Source: Pseudohongiella sp. O18 (GTDB lineage Bacteria > Pseudomonadota > Gammaproteobacteria > Pseudomonadales > Pseudohongiellaceae). From it: a stretch of DNA of 64,000 nucleotides. Positions 18,650-29,755 of the stretch are shown here, in pieces. The notes beneath the pieces were generated by a model, which worked only from the letters and a program-made list of their open reading frames with translations, did not search any database and was not told the origin of the DNA. The stretch lies in contig NZ_JAJSAR010000002.1 of the NCBI RefSeq assembly GCF_021729085.1, positions 310,001-374,000 of the forward strand, given 5' to 3'. How positions within the stretch are numbered: the stretch's first letter is position 1; each line of letters opens with the position of its first letter. The translations under genes were made by a program, and so were the position numbers.

Positions 18650-19921
18650 ATGCCTATCAGTAAAACAGCCCGTTTGAACCTGTCAGCTGTCATATTGCTG
18701 ACACTGGTCGCCTGTAGTGAGGACCCGGCGCATTTGCAGCCGACCGGCTTTTCTGTGTCGGCGCCTGAGCTTGCTACACCCTTTGATCAATACCTGGAAC
18801 AAAGCCGCACACAGGTCAGTTCTGCGCTGCAGCGAACCTTTACTGAAGATCAGCTTCCGTTTGGCGAGACTTATTCGCTGGCTGAGGTGGCAGCAATGCG
18901 CAGTCCCTACCAGCTGGAGAGCCGCTCCGGCTGCGCGCCCGGACAACGCCCGATAGGGTTTTTGCTGTTGCACGGGCTCAGTGATTCACCCTATTTGCTG
19001 TCCGCGATGGCCCGCGATCTGGTCGCAGCCGATAATTGCGCCGTAGCGCGTGCGCTGCTGCTGCCCGGTCACGGGACGGCACCTGGCGATCTGGCACAGG
19101 CCACCCGGCGCGACTGGCAGCAGGCGGCACGTTATGGCGTCGAATCGTTTGCAGGCGAGGTTGATTCCTTGACTGTGGTGGGGTATTCAGCAGGCGCCAC
19201 GCTGGCGATCGATCTCCTCAATCGACAACGTGAATCCGGCAATGTCATTGATCAGCAGGTCGACTCGTTGATCCTGATGTCACCAGCGCTGGGGCTGCCG
19301 GGATTTACGGTGCGGCTATCTCCGTATCTGGGCTGGCTTGTCCGTTGGACGGGCATTGAACAGGAACGCGATGCGGCCAAGTATGAATCCTTTTCCGTGC
19401 CTGCTGGCGGCCAATTCTATCGGCTTCTGCAGGAACTTGAGTGGCAGCAATGGCAGCCCCTCGACGTCCCCGTGATGATGGTCGTCAGCGATGCCGACGA
19501 AACCGTGAGTGTGCCGGATGCGGCGCAGTTTTTCTGTCAGCAGCTCAGTCCTGAATCGCGGCAGCTGCTGTGGTATGACTCGGCCGCCCTGCAGGCACCC
19601 GACTGCAGCGGTGTTACTCGAGTTGATGTCAGTGCTAATGACTATCGTGTGCGAAGCCTGTCACATGTGGGTCTGACGCTGCCGCCAGACGATCCACACT
19701 ATGGTTTTCAGGGTTATTACCGCCAGTGTCTGCACTACGCGGCTGAGACCGAACAGCGACAGCAATGCCAGCAGGATGATGACAGCAGCATTTTTGCCGA
19801 GCGGCATCTGCTCGAATCGCTGGGCATCGAACAGCCGGGTACCCTGCTGCGTCGAACCACCTTTAACCCGTTTTATGATGATATGATGAGTCGAATCCTG
19901 CGTTTCCTTGGTCAGGAATAA
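18650..19921 (+). CDS. Alpha/beta-hydrolase lipoprotein
   Basis: This 423-residue protein has a lipoprotein signal peptide with lipobox LVAC (Cys22), so it is probably anchored in the envelope. The fold is alpha/beta hydrolase of the serine aminopeptidase/monoglyceride lipase-like group. It has the oxyanion segment LLLHGLSDSPY, nucleophile Ser180 in GYSAG, an acid candidate in VSDADETVS and a histidine candidate in SHVGLT. ATG 18650 has GGAG 6 bases upstream; the GTG at 18632 is less likely. The substrate is unknown; an esterase or lipase role is inferred. Confidence 0.82.
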   Translation: MPISKTARLNLSAVILLTLVACSEDPAHLQPTGFSVSAPELATPFDQYLEQSRTQVSSALQRTFTEDQLPFGETYSLAEVAAMRSPYQLESRSGCAPGQRPIGFLLLHGLSDSPYLLSAMARDLVAADNCAVARALLLPGHGTAPGDLAQATRRDWQQAARYGVESFAGEVDSLTVVGYSAGATLAIDLLNRQRESGNVIDQQVDSLILMSPALGLPGFTVRLSPYLGWLVRWTGIEQERDAAKYESFSVPAGGQFYRLLQELEWQQWQPLDVPVMMVVSDADETVSVPDAAQFFCQQLSPESRQLLWYDSAALQAPDCSGVTRVDVSANDYRVRSLSHVGLTLPPDDPHYGFQGYYRQCLHYAAETEQRQQCQQDDDSSIFAERHLLESLGIEQPGTLLRRTTFNPFYDDMMSRILRFLGQE

Positions 19922-19954
19922 CAGGAAACAGCAATAAACACGGGATAAAACGAC

Positions 19955-20974
19955 ATGAGTCAGTCCAGCGTCTGGCACGATTGCGGTTTCAAGATTGCCT
20001 GTATCGATACCGGGCTGTTCCGTGACGGTCTGGCAGCCTGCTATCTCATCGAACATGATGGCGAAGCAGCACTGGTGGATACCGGCACTCGCAACAGTCT
20101 GCCCAGAATCATGCAGACACTGGCTGATCACAATATCTCACCGGAGCAGGTGCGCTGGATTATGCCCACGCACGTACATCTGGATCATGCCGGTGGTGCC
20201 GGTGCGCTGATGGTTGAAATGCCAGAGGCGACGCTGGTCGTTCATGAGCGCGGTGCCCGCCATATGATAACGCCGGAGAAACTGCAGGCCGGATCAATGG
20301 CCGTGTACGGCGAAGAGGCCTACGATGCCGCGTTTGGTCAGCTGGTCCCGGTGCCCGCGCAGCGAGTCTGTATTGCCGCGGATGGTGACAGTTTTGACCT
20401 TGGCTCGCGGCGATTGCAGACGCTGAACACGGCTGGCCATGCGCGCCACCATTACGTGGTATGGGATGAACACAGCAGTGGACTGTTCACCGGCGACACA
20501 TTCGGCGTCAGCTATCCGGAGCTGAACACTGGCCGTGGCAGCCGTTTTATCTTTCCACCCAGTACACCAGTGCAGTTTGACCCGGCTGCCTGGCATGAAT
20601 CACTGAACCGCCTGATGAAGCTGCCTGTAGAGCGGGTATTTCTGACGCATTTTGGGATGCACGAACAGCCCGCCGAGCTGGCAGCGCTATTGCACGAACA
20701 AATAGATGTCTATGTCAATCTGGCGCGTCAGATCGGCGCCGAATTCAGTCGCAGGCTTGATGAGGTGGATAGCGATGCTGAGGCGCTGGCCGATGCCATG
20801 CAGCGCCGCCTTCAGTCGCGTCTCATGCAGCACAGTCTGGATGAACTGGCGGCCCGTCAGTGCACGGTACCGCCGTCCGTCATCCGCCAGAAGCTGGCAG
20901 GCGATATGCAGCTCAATGCGCAGGGACTACTGCACTGGCTGGCGCAGTCAGTTCCTCACGGCTCTGGCGGCTAA
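19955..20974 (+). CDS. Metallo-beta-lactamase-fold hydrolase
   Basis: This 339-residue protein has the metal-binding motif THVHLDHAGG (His73, His75, Asp77, His78) and later ligands in GHARHH, TGDTFG and LTHFG. The extended C-terminal helical part fits MBL-fold proteins of the glyoxalase-II-like or YflN-like groups rather than true beta-lactamases. It lacks a signal peptide, so it is cytoplasmic. Its stop overlaps the convergent DoxX stop. The substrate is not deducible. Confidence 0.85.
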   Translation: MSQSSVWHDCGFKIACIDTGLFRDGLAACYLIEHDGEAALVDTGTRNSLPRIMQTLADHNISPEQVRWIMPTHVHLDHAGGAGALMVEMPEATLVVHERGARHMITPEKLQAGSMAVYGEEAYDAAFGQLVPVPAQRVCIAADGDSFDLGSRRLQTLNTAGHARHHYVVWDEHSSGLFTGDTFGVSYPELNTGRGSRFIFPPSTPVQFDPAAWHESLNRLMKLPVERVFLTHFGMHEQPAELAALLHEQIDVYVNLARQIGAEFSRRLDEVDSDAEALADAMQRRLQSRLMQHSLDELAARQCTVPPSVIRQKLAGDMQLNAQGLLHWLAQSVPHGSGG

Positions 20975-21411
20975 CGCTGGCCGCGGATCAGAGAGTCGAC
21001 GCTGAGCTTGCCAGGTCCGAAAGCAAACAGAACAAAAAAGACCACGAAGTACATCGCCGCCAGTTCACCATTGTTCAGCGTCGGAAACCAGGCCGGATGG
21101 GCTGTCGCATAGGCCATGACCATCAGCAGGGCACACAGTCCTGCCGACAGACGACTGAACAGGCCCAGCACCAGCAGTGCGCCGCCGAATACCTCAATCA
21201 CGCCGGCGATCCACAGCATGTTGACCATCAGGTCGATGCCGAAAAAGTCCATGCCGCCAAGCACTGGCTGCGCATTGTCGCCAAACAGTTTTGGCCAGCC
21301 ATGAGTCATGAACATCAATGCCGCCAGTATCCGCATGATGGTCCACGACAGGGTCTGACAGTTATCTGCGATTGCATTAAAAAGTCTTTCCAGAGATTTG
21401 CCAATTGCCAT
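20971..21411 (-). CDS. DoxX-family membrane protein
   Basis: This 146-residue protein has four predicted membrane helices and the DoxX features RILAALMFMTHGWPKLFG near residue 27 and GVIEVFGGALLVLGLFSR near 75. Family members are linked to quinone or thiol redox chemistry in the inner membrane but most are uncharacterised. It is convergent with the MBL-fold gene and apparently monocistronic. Confidence 0.85.
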   Translation of the reverse strand: MAIGKSLERLFNAIADNCQTLSWTIMRILAALMFMTHGWPKLFGDNAQPVLGGMDFFGIDLMVNMLWIAGVIEVFGGALLVLGLFSRLSAGLCALLMVMAYATAHPAWFPTLNNGELAAMYFVVFFVLFAFGPGKLSVDSLIRGQR

Positions 21412-21463
21412 TGTTCAGGTTCCTTGAGAGCTTGTTGTAGTCGCTGTTACTGAAGTCAACGGT

Positions 21464-21498
21464 GGGACATGCATGTCCCGTCCTGCTCGCAGCGAGCA
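21464..21498. repeat. Paired palindromes, REP-like
   Basis: A perfect 16-base palindrome GGGACATGCATGTCCC (21464-21479) is followed 4 bases later by a 6-base-pair hairpin TGCTCG-CAG-CGAGCA (21484-21498). The layout of two adjacent hairpins in an intergenic gap resembles REP-type elements mobilised by RAYT transposases. No second copy was noticed in this window. Confidence 0.4.
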
Positions 21499-21564
21499 TA
21501 GACTTAATCCCGGCAATGGGCTACCCTTTTTCGATTGATTGACGCCTCAGGATTATCGACACGC

Positions 21565-22710
21565 ATGGCCGAGCTGCTGCGCCGCTTTACCAATCCCCGA
21601 TTTGATCTCAGCCCTCAGGAACGCACGCTGGCATGGCGTCTGCACCTGGATCTGCCGTTGCTGACCGCATTGCTGATGCTCAGCCTGCTGGGCATGGTCG
21701 TGCTGTATAGCGCCTCGGGTGAAGATATGGGTTCGGTAGTCAGGCAGGGCGTTCGTCTGGGCGTCGGCTTCACGGCATTGCTGATCATTGCGCAGTTGCC
21801 GCCCCGCACCTTCCACTACTGGGCAGTTCCGCTATTTGCTGCGGGCGTTGTGCTGCTGATTCTGGTGCTGTTTTTTGGTTCGATACGCAATGGCGCACAG
21901 CGCTGGCTGGCCATCCCCGGGCTGGGCCTGTTTCAGCCCTCGGAGATCATGAAACTGGCCTTGCCCATCATGGTGGCCTGGTACTTCAGCAAACGCAGCC
22001 TGCCACCGCGCTATACCGATATCCTGATCGCGCTGGTAATTGTTGGTATACCCAGTGCGCTGATCGCCAACCAGCCCGACCTGGGAACAGCAATTCTGGT
22101 TGGCATGGCTGGCATCATTGTGCTGTTCTTCGCCGGTATATCCTGGCGTATCGTCTCATCGGCAGTAATCGCCGCCATGGTGGCAGCTCCATTGATGTAT
22201 ATGTTTGTCCTCGAACCGTATCAGCGCCGCCGCGTCGATACCCTGTTCAATCCTGAAGCTGACCCGCTGGGCGCCGGCTGGAACATTATCCAGTCAAAAA
22301 TAGCCATCGGCTCTGGCGGGCTGTTTGGCAAAGGCTGGCTCAACGGCACCCAGTCACGGCTCGACTTTTTGCCGGAATCATCAACCGACTTCATCCTGGC
22401 GGTCATCGGTGAAGAGTTTGGATTCCTGGGTATCGCCATTTTGCTGGCGCTTTACATGTTCATTGTCGGGCGTAGCATGTTTATTGCCTGGCAGGCCCGC
22501 GAAACCTTCTCCAGATTGCTGGGCATCAGCCTGGGACTGACCTTCTGTATCTATGTAGTAGTGAACATGGGTATGGTGTCCGGCCTGTTGCCGGTGGTTG
22601 GTGTTCCGTTGCCGCTGGTGAGCTATGGTGGTACCTCTGCGGTGACGCTGCTGGTCGGATTCGGCATTCTGATGTCTATTCATACCCATCGCCGCCTGCT
22701 GCCTCCCTGA
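21565..22710 (+). CDS. rodA: Rod-shape peptidoglycan glycosyltransferase RodA
   Basis: RodA is the SEDS-family polymerase that works with PBP2 to build lateral cell wall. The 381-residue product has about ten membrane helices, the PDLGTAILVG region with the catalytic-type Asp, and the C-terminal GLLPVVGVPLPLVSYGGTS signature of SEDS proteins. The start could be ATG 21565 or TTG 21535; neither has a strong ribosome site (AGGA lies 12 bases before the ATG). Unlike in many relatives, no penicillin-binding protein gene is next to it. Confidence 0.93.
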   Translation: MAELLRRFTNPRFDLSPQERTLAWRLHLDLPLLTALLMLSLLGMVVLYSASGEDMGSVVRQGVRLGVGFTALLIIAQLPPRTFHYWAVPLFAAGVVLLILVLFFGSIRNGAQRWLAIPGLGLFQPSEIMKLALPIMVAWYFSKRSLPPRYTDILIALVIVGIPSALIANQPDLGTAILVGMAGIIVLFFAGISWRIVSSAVIAAMVAAPLMYMFVLEPYQRRRVDTLFNPEADPLGAGWNIIQSKIAIGSGGLFGKGWLNGTQSRLDFLPESSTDFILAVIGEEFGFLGIAILLALYMFIVGRSMFIAWQARETFSRLLGISLGLTFCIYVVVNMGMVSGLLPVVGVPLPLVSYGGTSAVTLLVGFGILMSIHTHRRLLPP

Positions 22711-22806
22711 TACTTCTTCAGGCGCTCGATTTTTCTCAAGTTTTTGTTCCCGTCTGCCGTTATGTAATTGTGACAACGATTAATTGCAGGGGAGCAAGGT
22801 GTCGTT

Positions 22807-24474
22807 ATGATTTCGAATGTAAAGCTGCCAGCCATGCCCGTTCTGGGGCTGATGGCGATTCAGTTCGTGTTGTTTGTGTCAGGTATTTTGCTGTTTGAAG
22901 GTGGAGCTATGTGGCTGGTGCTGGCACTGGCGACACTGGGTCTGGCGCTGACCGGCATGCTGATGAGACCGGGCAGCACAGCGGTATCCGACGAATTGCT
23001 GCAGGTGTTGCGAACCGTGAACGAGGCACAGGGTGATCTGTCTCTGCGCATGCGTGAATCGGGTGATGCGCGCAGCGTTGAGACAGCGAAACTGTTCAAC
23101 CAGTTTATGGAGCGATTGCGCGCTGCGCTGGAAGATCTGCGCAACCACAGTATCCGGGTAACGCTGACCTCTGCTCAGGGGCGCAAGATTGCCGAGCAGG
23201 CCAGTGTCGATGCCGGCAAGCAGGAAGACTATTCCGAGATCATCTATAACTCCAGCGAAGAAACGGCAACGGCGATCGAGCAGCTGTCCCGCTGGACAAG
23301 CAATATTGCCGATCTGAACTCGCGCAATCTGACCACTGCCAAGCAGGCTGTCGGTGAATTGCAGCAGGCGAATCGTCAGATCAGCGGCGTCGGCGACATG
23401 ATGCAGCAGTTCCATGGCACCGTGGCGCAGCTGGAAAGCACATCAGAAAATATTCGTGTCATCCTTAGTACCGTTCAGGGCTTTGCAGCACAGACCAACA
23501 TGCTGGCGCTAAACGCTGCCATCGAAGCAGCCAGGGCGGGGGAACAGGGTCGAGGATTTGCAGTCGTGGCCGATGAAGTGCGGGACCTGGCCGTAAAAGT
23601 TCGGGGTTCCGCCGATGAAATTGGTGCCCTGCTTGAAGACATGATTGCCGTTGTGTCCCAGACCTCTACTGGCACCGAAAAAATGATCAGCGAGACAGCG
23701 CTGGCACGAACCTCAATCGACAAATCTGCCAATGACTTCCATCAGATGATGGACGGCTTTGAATCGAGTCAGGCTGACCTGCTGCAGGCCAGCTCCGCCG
23801 CGGAGCAACTATCCGTCAACAACAACGACATTCGTAGCCGCAGCCATGAAATACGTGATCTGGGTCATCGCATCCGCAAGGACATGGAACAGAACAACGC
23901 GCAGACACATGAACTGCTCGATTCTACCGACAAAGCGCTGCACAAATTATGTCAGTTCCGGATAGGGCGAGGTGAACTTGAGGAAGTGCTGGAGATTCTG
24001 GAACATCGACGTGACCAGATTGAACCGGCGCTGGCCACCCTGCAGCGCAGTGGCGTAAATATGTTTGACCGTGATCACAAGCCGATTGACGGCACCAATC
24101 CGATCAAATATGACGTTTCCTATGCCAGAGCTTTTCAGAAAGCATGTCAGCATTTTATCGATCAGTGGGCGAGTGAACAGGACGGTTCGCTTTACTGTCT
24201 GCCATTGGACAGCAAGGGCTATGTGGCGATTCACCGCAGTGAGCTGTCCCAGGAGCCGACAGGCGATCCGAAAATCGATCTGGCCAAGAGCCGGCATATG
24301 CGTTTCTTCCAGAATCGCGATATTCCGTACATGGGTCGTTTCCGTCTGCAGAGCTACCTGCGCGACACCGGCGAGGTGATGTTCAACCTGTCGGTGCCGA
24401 TCCATATTGATGGCAAGTACTGGGGCGGCCTGTTCCTGGGATTGCCGGCCGCCCGTCTGGGTCTGGATCTGTAA
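22807..24474 (+). CDS. Methyl-accepting chemotaxis protein with C-terminal sensory domain
   Basis: This 555-residue chemoreceptor has two closely spaced membrane helices (about 12-30 and 34-53) with only a few residues between them, so there is no periplasmic ligand domain. A HAMP-like stretch and coiled coil follow. The conserved signalling tip lies at about 225-265 ([20 protein letters not shown] and [12 protein letters not shown]). The C-terminal 170 residues ([12 protein letters not shown] through [27 protein letters not shown]) form a soluble Cache/PAS-like module known from other cytoplasmic-sensing receptors. The ligand is unknown. It is flanked by rodA and a convergent DsbA-like gene. 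Confidence 0.9.
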   Translation: MISNVKLPAMPVLGLMAIQFVLFVSGILLFEGGAMWLVLALATLGLALTGMLMRPGSTAVSDELLQVLRTVNEAQGDLSLRMRESGDARSVETAKLFNQFMERLRAALEDLRNHSIRVTLTSAQGRKIAEQASVDAGKQEDYSEIIYNSSEETATAIEQLSRWTSNIADLNSRNLTTAKQAVGELQQANRQISGVGDMMQQFHGTVAQLESTSENIRVILSTVQGFAAQTNMLALNAAIEAARAGEQGRGFAVVADEVRDLAVKVRGSADEIGALLEDMIAVVSQTSTGTEKMISETALARTSIDKSANDFHQMMDGFESSQADLLQASSAAEQLSVNNNDIRSRSHEIRDLGHRIRKDMEQNNAQTHELLDSTDKALHKLCQFRIGRGELEEVLEILEHRRDQIEPALATLQRSGVNMFDRDHKPIDGTNPIKYDVSYARAFQKACQHFIDQWASEQDGSLYCLPLDSKGYVAIHRSELSQEPTGDPKIDLAKSRHMRFFQNRDIPYMGRFRLQSYLRDTGEVMFNLSVPIHIDGKYWGGLFLGLPAARLGLDL

Positions 24475-24486
24475 TTTGCGTCAGCC

Positions 24487-25182
24487 TTACTCGCTGGCGC
24501 TGTTGACCAGGGCAATCATGTCGACCGGGTTTTGTGGTACCGGCACCTGGCGCCCATTCACAAACAGCGACGGCGTTGATCGCACACCTGCCCGGGTACC
24601 GCCACGCTGATCATTGCGCACTTTCTGCAATAGCGTATCGTCCTGCATATCCTGGTGAGCCTGTTCGACATCCAGATCAAGCTGCTCGAGGTACCCATCA
24701 AATTCCGCCTCAACAGAAGCCAGGCCTGACCAGTAGGCCTGATTCATGAACAGCAGGTCATACATTTCCCAGAACTTGCCCTGGCGTCCGGCAGCCTCAG
24801 AGTAGAGTGCCGCAGTCCAGGCAAATGGATGCGTGGTGGTCAATGGATAGTGCCGGAACACCAACTGCACATCGCTGGCAATTCGTGGCCAGGCCTGACT
24901 CATGACACGGTGCTCGGTGGCGCAGGCAGGACACTGAAAGTCTGCGTAGACCACCAGCGTGGTGTCGGCCTCAGGGTTGCCGCGCACATGGTCTGTCGGT
25001 CCGATTTCATCTGGCGGATAGACTTCACCCTGGCCCATCAAACCGTACAACACGCCAATCAATATCAGAGGCACGAGGATAACCAGTGCCAGACGGGTCA
25101 GGTTTTTCTGCAGGGCTGCTTTTTTCTCGGCCGCCTGTTGTTTTTGTTCGCGAATCAGCCGCTGCTGTTCCCGTTTATTCAT
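24487..25182 (-). CDS. Membrane-anchored DsbA-like thioredoxin-fold protein
   Basis: This 231-residue protein has a basic cytosolic N-terminus (MNKREQQRLIREQKQQ), one membrane helix (about 29-49) and a periplasmic thioredoxin domain. The redox motif is CPAC (Cys84, Cys87) in YADFQCPACATEH, and a cis-Pro loop follows in VRSTPSLFVNGR. The ATG at 25182 has GGAGGA 5 bases upstream and overlaps the end of xseA by 8 bases, so the two are coupled. It probably oxidises or isomerises periplasmic disulfides; the exact role is unknown. Confidence 0.88.
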   Translation of the reverse strand: MNKREQQRLIREQKQQAAEKKAALQKNLTRLALVILVPLILIGVLYGLMGQGEVYPPDEIGPTDHVRGNPEADTTLVVYADFQCPACATEHRVMSQAWPRIASDVQLVFRHYPLTTTHPFAWTAALYSEAAGRQGKFWEMYDLLFMNQAYWSGLASVEAEFDGYLEQLDLDVEQAHQDMQDDTLLQKVRNDQRGGTRAGVRSTPSLFVNGRQVPVPQNPVDMIALVNSASE

Positions 25183-26440
25183 TGAGTCCTCCGTTGTCCG
25201 TATTGCGATTGACCGCTCTGGTTTCACTGATGATTTCGCCGTCTGCCAGTCGGGTTGTCAGCACGTCCCCCACAGAAACTGCTGCGACACTGGTGATCAG
25301 CGACCCGTCGTCCCGACGCGTGATGCTATAACCTCTTTGCAGGGTCTGCAATGGACTGATGGCGTCCAGATTGCGCGCCAGCATGTGCAGTGAGGTACGC
25401 TTTTGCTGCAGGAGTCGACTGATCGAGCGGCCCAGGCGATGCTCGAGCTGATCCAGACGCTGCGCCTGATCCTGCAGGCGCCGCCCGGGGTGCTGTAGAC
25501 GTCGTTGCAGCCATTCCAGTTGCTGCTGGCGCTGGCTTATTTGCCCCTGCATGGTCCGCACCAGGCGGGACTGAAGATTCTGTAAGCGCTGCAGCAGCGC
25601 CTGCTGGTCGGGGCTGAGCAGTTCAGCAGCAGCCGATGGTGTCGGTGCGCGCACGTCAGCAACAAAGTCAGCAATACTGACATCGGTTTCGTGGCCAACG
25701 GCGCTGACCACGGGCAGCTCACTGCTGGCTATCGCTCTTGCCACGGCTTCTTCATTAAACGCCTGCAGGTCTTCCAGTGATCCGCCGCCGCGCGCCAGCG
25801 TAATCACATCCAGACCCAGCTCCATGGCCAGACGATTCGCATCGGCAATTGCCCTGATGATGGCAGCGGGGGCATCCTGGCCCTGCACAGGGACAGGGAA
25901 CACGGTTACCTGCATGGCCGGGTAGCGGCGCTGGAACACGCTGAGAATATCGCGGATGACAGCGCCGGTCGGGGAGGTGATGACGGCAACGTGACGACAG
26001 GGTTCCGGCAGCGGGCGTTTGCGGGCACTGGCGAACAGGCCTTCCGCGTTGAGTTTGGCCTTGAGGGCATCAAAGGCTTTTTGCAGCGCGCCGGCGCCGG
26101 CATCCTGCAGTGACTCCAGAATCAGCTGATAGTCGCCACGCCCCTCGTACAGACTGACCTTGCCCTTGACGATGACCTGCATGCCATTGCTCGGCCGGAA
26201 GCGAACGCCAATATTGCGGTTGCGAAACATGGCACAACGCACCTGGGCCTGGCCGTCTTTAAGCGTAAGATACCAGTGTCCGGATGACGGCACTGACAGA
26301 TTGGAGATCTCGCCTTCGACCATGACGGCCGGGAAACACTCTTCCAGCAGGCCACGCGCCAGCCGGTTGAGAGTGCTGACACTGAGCACGGTGTTATCCA
26401 GGGAAGCGGTCGGGGAGGCGTCAAAAGAGTCATTGATCAT
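25175..26440 (-). CDS. xseA: Exodeoxyribonuclease VII large subunit
   Basis: XseA with XseB degrades single-stranded DNA in both directions. The 421-residue protein has an N-terminal OB-fold (VSTLNRLARGLLEECFPAVMVEGEISNLSVPSSGHWYLTLKD), a catalytic core with VITSPTGAVIRDI, LARGGGSLEDLQAFNEE and SAVGHETDVSIADFVADVRAPTPSAAAE, and a long coiled coil (about 280-360). It is divergent from guaB, as in E. coli. Confidence 0.96.
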   Translation of the reverse strand: MINDSFDASPTASLDNTVLSVSTLNRLARGLLEECFPAVMVEGEISNLSVPSSGHWYLTLKDGQAQVRCAMFRNRNIGVRFRPSNGMQVIVKGKVSLYEGRGDYQLILESLQDAGAGALQKAFDALKAKLNAEGLFASARKRPLPEPCRHVAVITSPTGAVIRDILSVFQRRYPAMQVTVFPVPVQGQDAPAAIIRAIADANRLAMELGLDVITLARGGGSLEDLQAFNEEAVARAIASSELPVVSAVGHETDVSIADFVADVRAPTPSAAAELLSPDQQALLQRLQNLQSRLVRTMQGQISQRQQQLEWLQRRLQHPGRRLQDQAQRLDQLEHRLGRSISRLLQQKRTSLHMLARNLDAISPLQTLQRGYSITRRDDGSLITSVAAVSVGDVLTTRLADGEIISETRAVNRNTDNGGLNE

Positions 26441-26448
26441 TGCCGCAG

Positions 26449-26477
26449 TTTACCTCAGGGACTGTGATCTGTATAAT
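26449..26477 (+). promoter_or_regulatory. guaB promoter
   Basis: A -35 TTTACC (26449-26454) and a perfect -10 TATAAT (26472-26477) are separated by 17 bases, 27 bases before the guaB start, in the short divergent gap with xseA. Confidence 0.7.
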
Positions 26478-26498
26478 CGCGTTTTTGTGGATAGGTGA

Positions 26499-27974
<1,476 letters not shown>

Positions 27975-28009
27975 AGCGGTCGCGATTCTAATGAACGCTT
28001 GTATTTCAT

Positions 28010-28041
28010 CACCGTCGTCAGAGCCCTGGCGGCGGTGTTTT
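28010..28041 (+). terminator. Terminator-like hairpin between guaB and guaA
   Basis: Arms CACCGTCGTCAG (28010-28021) and CTGGCGGCGGTG (28026-28037) form a 12-base-pair stem with two G-U pairs and a 4-base loop AGCC, followed by TTTT. It lies 38 bases before the guaA start. It may be a partial terminator or attenuator that lowers guaA relative to guaB. Confidence 0.55.
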
Positions 28042-28079
28042 ACTTATCAGGCAATGCCAATTCAGGAAATCCAGTTGTC

Positions 28080-29660
28080 ATGACCCAGCAAAACATTCAC
28101 AGCCAGAAAATCCTCATTCTTGACTTTGGATCACAGTACACGCAGTTGATAGCCCGCCGCGTTCGTGAGCTGGGTGTGTATTGTGAGATATGGGACCATC
28201 AGTGCACTGAGGAAGAGGTGCGCAATTTTGCCGCGCAGGGCATCATCCTGTCCGGAGGTCCGGAAACAGCAACTCTGGCCGACTCTCCGCAGGCTGCAAA
28301 ATACCTGTTTACATTAAACGTACCGTTGCTGGGTATCTGCTACGGCATGCAGACCATGGCCGAACAGCTGGGCGGTAAGGTCGAGGCGTCGGACAAGTCC
28401 GAGTTTGGTTACGCCGAAGTCAATCTGCCAGCTCCCGGTGCGTTGTTTGACGGCATCGAGGACCGCATCCTGACCGATGGCACGGCTCAACTTGATGTGT
28501 GGATGAGCCACGGCGACAAGGTCGTCAAACTGCCACCGGACTTTGTGGTAACGGCCGAAACCAGCAGCGCACCGATTGCCGGCATGGCGAACGAAGAGAA
28601 GCGCTTCTATGGCGTCCAGTTCCACCCGGAAGTGACGCACACCTCGCAGGGTAAACGTATTCTGGAACGCTTTGTGCGTCAAATCTGTGGCTGCGACGCT
28701 CTGTGGACCTCTGCCAATATTATTGAAGATGCCATCCGCACTGTACGTGAACAGGTAGGCAGCGATCACGTGCTGCTTGGTCTCTCTGGAGGTGTGGATT
28801 CCTCTGTCGTTGCAGCACTGCTGCATCAGGCCATCGGTGAGCAGCTGACCTGTGTGTTTGTTGACAACGGTCTGCTGCGTCTCAACGAAGGTGACCAGGT
28901 TATGGCGACCTTTGCCGAAAACATGGGCGTCAAGGTCATTCGTGTTGACGCGGAGGAGCAATTCCTGAGCCGCCTGGCCGGCGTCAACGACCCGGAGAAA
29001 AAGCGCAAGATCATCGGCAATACCTTTATAGATGTATTTGATGCCGAAGCTGCCAAGATACCCAATGTGAAGTGGCTGGCGCAGGGAACGATCTATCCGG
29101 ATGTCATTGAATCCGCCGGATCACGCACCGGCAAGGCGCATGTCATCAAATCACACCACAATGTTGGTGGTCTGCCGGAAGACATGGCACTGAAGCTGAT
29201 TGAACCACTGCGCGAGCTGTTCAAGGACGAAGTGCGCCAGATCGGCCTTGAACTGGGCCTGCCCTACGACATGGTTTACCGCCACCCGTTCCCCGGCCCG
29301 GGCCTGGGTGTCCGTGTGCTTGGCGAAGTCAAACACGAGTACTGCGAAGTGTTGCGCCGGGCCGACGCAATTTTCATCGAAGAGCTGCACAAAGCTGACT
29401 GGTACCACAAGACCAGTCAGGCCTTTGCCGTGTTCCTGCCGGTCAAATCAGTGGGCGTGGTTGGCGACGGTCGTCGTTATTCCTGGGTCATTGGCCTGCG
29501 TGCAGTCGAAACCATCGACTTCATGACAGCCCGTTGGGCGCACCTGCCCTATGAGCTGCTGGAAACAGTCAGCAACCGCATCATCAATGAAATCGCGGAT
29601 GTCTCGCGGGTGACTTACGACGTGTCGTCCAAGCCGCCGGCGACGATTGAGTGGGAGTAG
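28080..29660 (+). CDS. guaA: GMP synthase (glutamine-hydrolysing)
   Basis: GuaA aminates XMP to GMP. The 526-residue enzyme has an N-terminal class I glutamine amidotransferase ([26 protein letters not shown], nucleophile in GICYGMQ, catalytic HPE in FHPEVTHT). An ATP-pyrophosphatase domain with the PP-loop SGGVDSS and a C-terminal dimerisation domain ending PPATIEWE follow. The ATG at 28080 matches E. coli; the longer open frame from 27999 covers the intergenic hairpin and is not used. Confidence 0.98.
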   Translation: MTQQNIHSQKILILDFGSQYTQLIARRVRELGVYCEIWDHQCTEEEVRNFAAQGIILSGGPETATLADSPQAAKYLFTLNVPLLGICYGMQTMAEQLGGKVEASDKSEFGYAEVNLPAPGALFDGIEDRILTDGTAQLDVWMSHGDKVVKLPPDFVVTAETSSAPIAGMANEEKRFYGVQFHPEVTHTSQGKRILERFVRQICGCDALWTSANIIEDAIRTVREQVGSDHVLLGLSGGVDSSVVAALLHQAIGEQLTCVFVDNGLLRLNEGDQVMATFAENMGVKVIRVDAEEQFLSRLAGVNDPEKKRKIIGNTFIDVFDAEAAKIPNVKWLAQGTIYPDVIESAGSRTGKAHVIKSHHNVGGLPEDMALKLIEPLRELFKDEVRQIGLELGLPYDMVYRHPFPGPGLGVRVLGEVKHEYCEVLRRADAIFIEELHKADWYHKTSQAFAVFLPVKSVGVVGDGRRYSWVIGLRAVETIDFMTARWAHLPYELLETVSNRIINEIADVSRVTYDVSSKPPATIEWE

Positions 29661-29677
29661 GGGCAGGGCAGGCGACT

Positions 29678-29710
29678 CGATTAATAGCGGCCATAAGCCG
29701 CTATTAATCG
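29678..29710. terminator. Hairpin between convergent guaA and terB-like genes
   Basis: A perfect 14-base-pair stem CGATTAATAGCGGC/GCCGCTATTAATCG encloses the loop CATAA. It stands 17 bases after guaA and 45 bases from the end of the opposing gene. Only interrupted T-runs follow, so bidirectional termination is likely but not canonical. Confidence 0.6.
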
Positions 29711-29755
29711 GTGCCTTGTTGTTCAGGGCTCAGGTTCAAGCCTTGTTCATGCTGC

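Noticed and set aside
19955-20974. Beta-lactamase resistance gene
   Set aside because: It has the metal-binding fold but no signal peptide, and its C-terminal extension fits metabolic MBL-fold hydrolases.
20860-21453. 197-residue plus-strand open frame covering the DoxX gene
   Set aside because: It overlaps the end of the MBL-fold gene and runs antisense to a clear four-helix DoxX protein.
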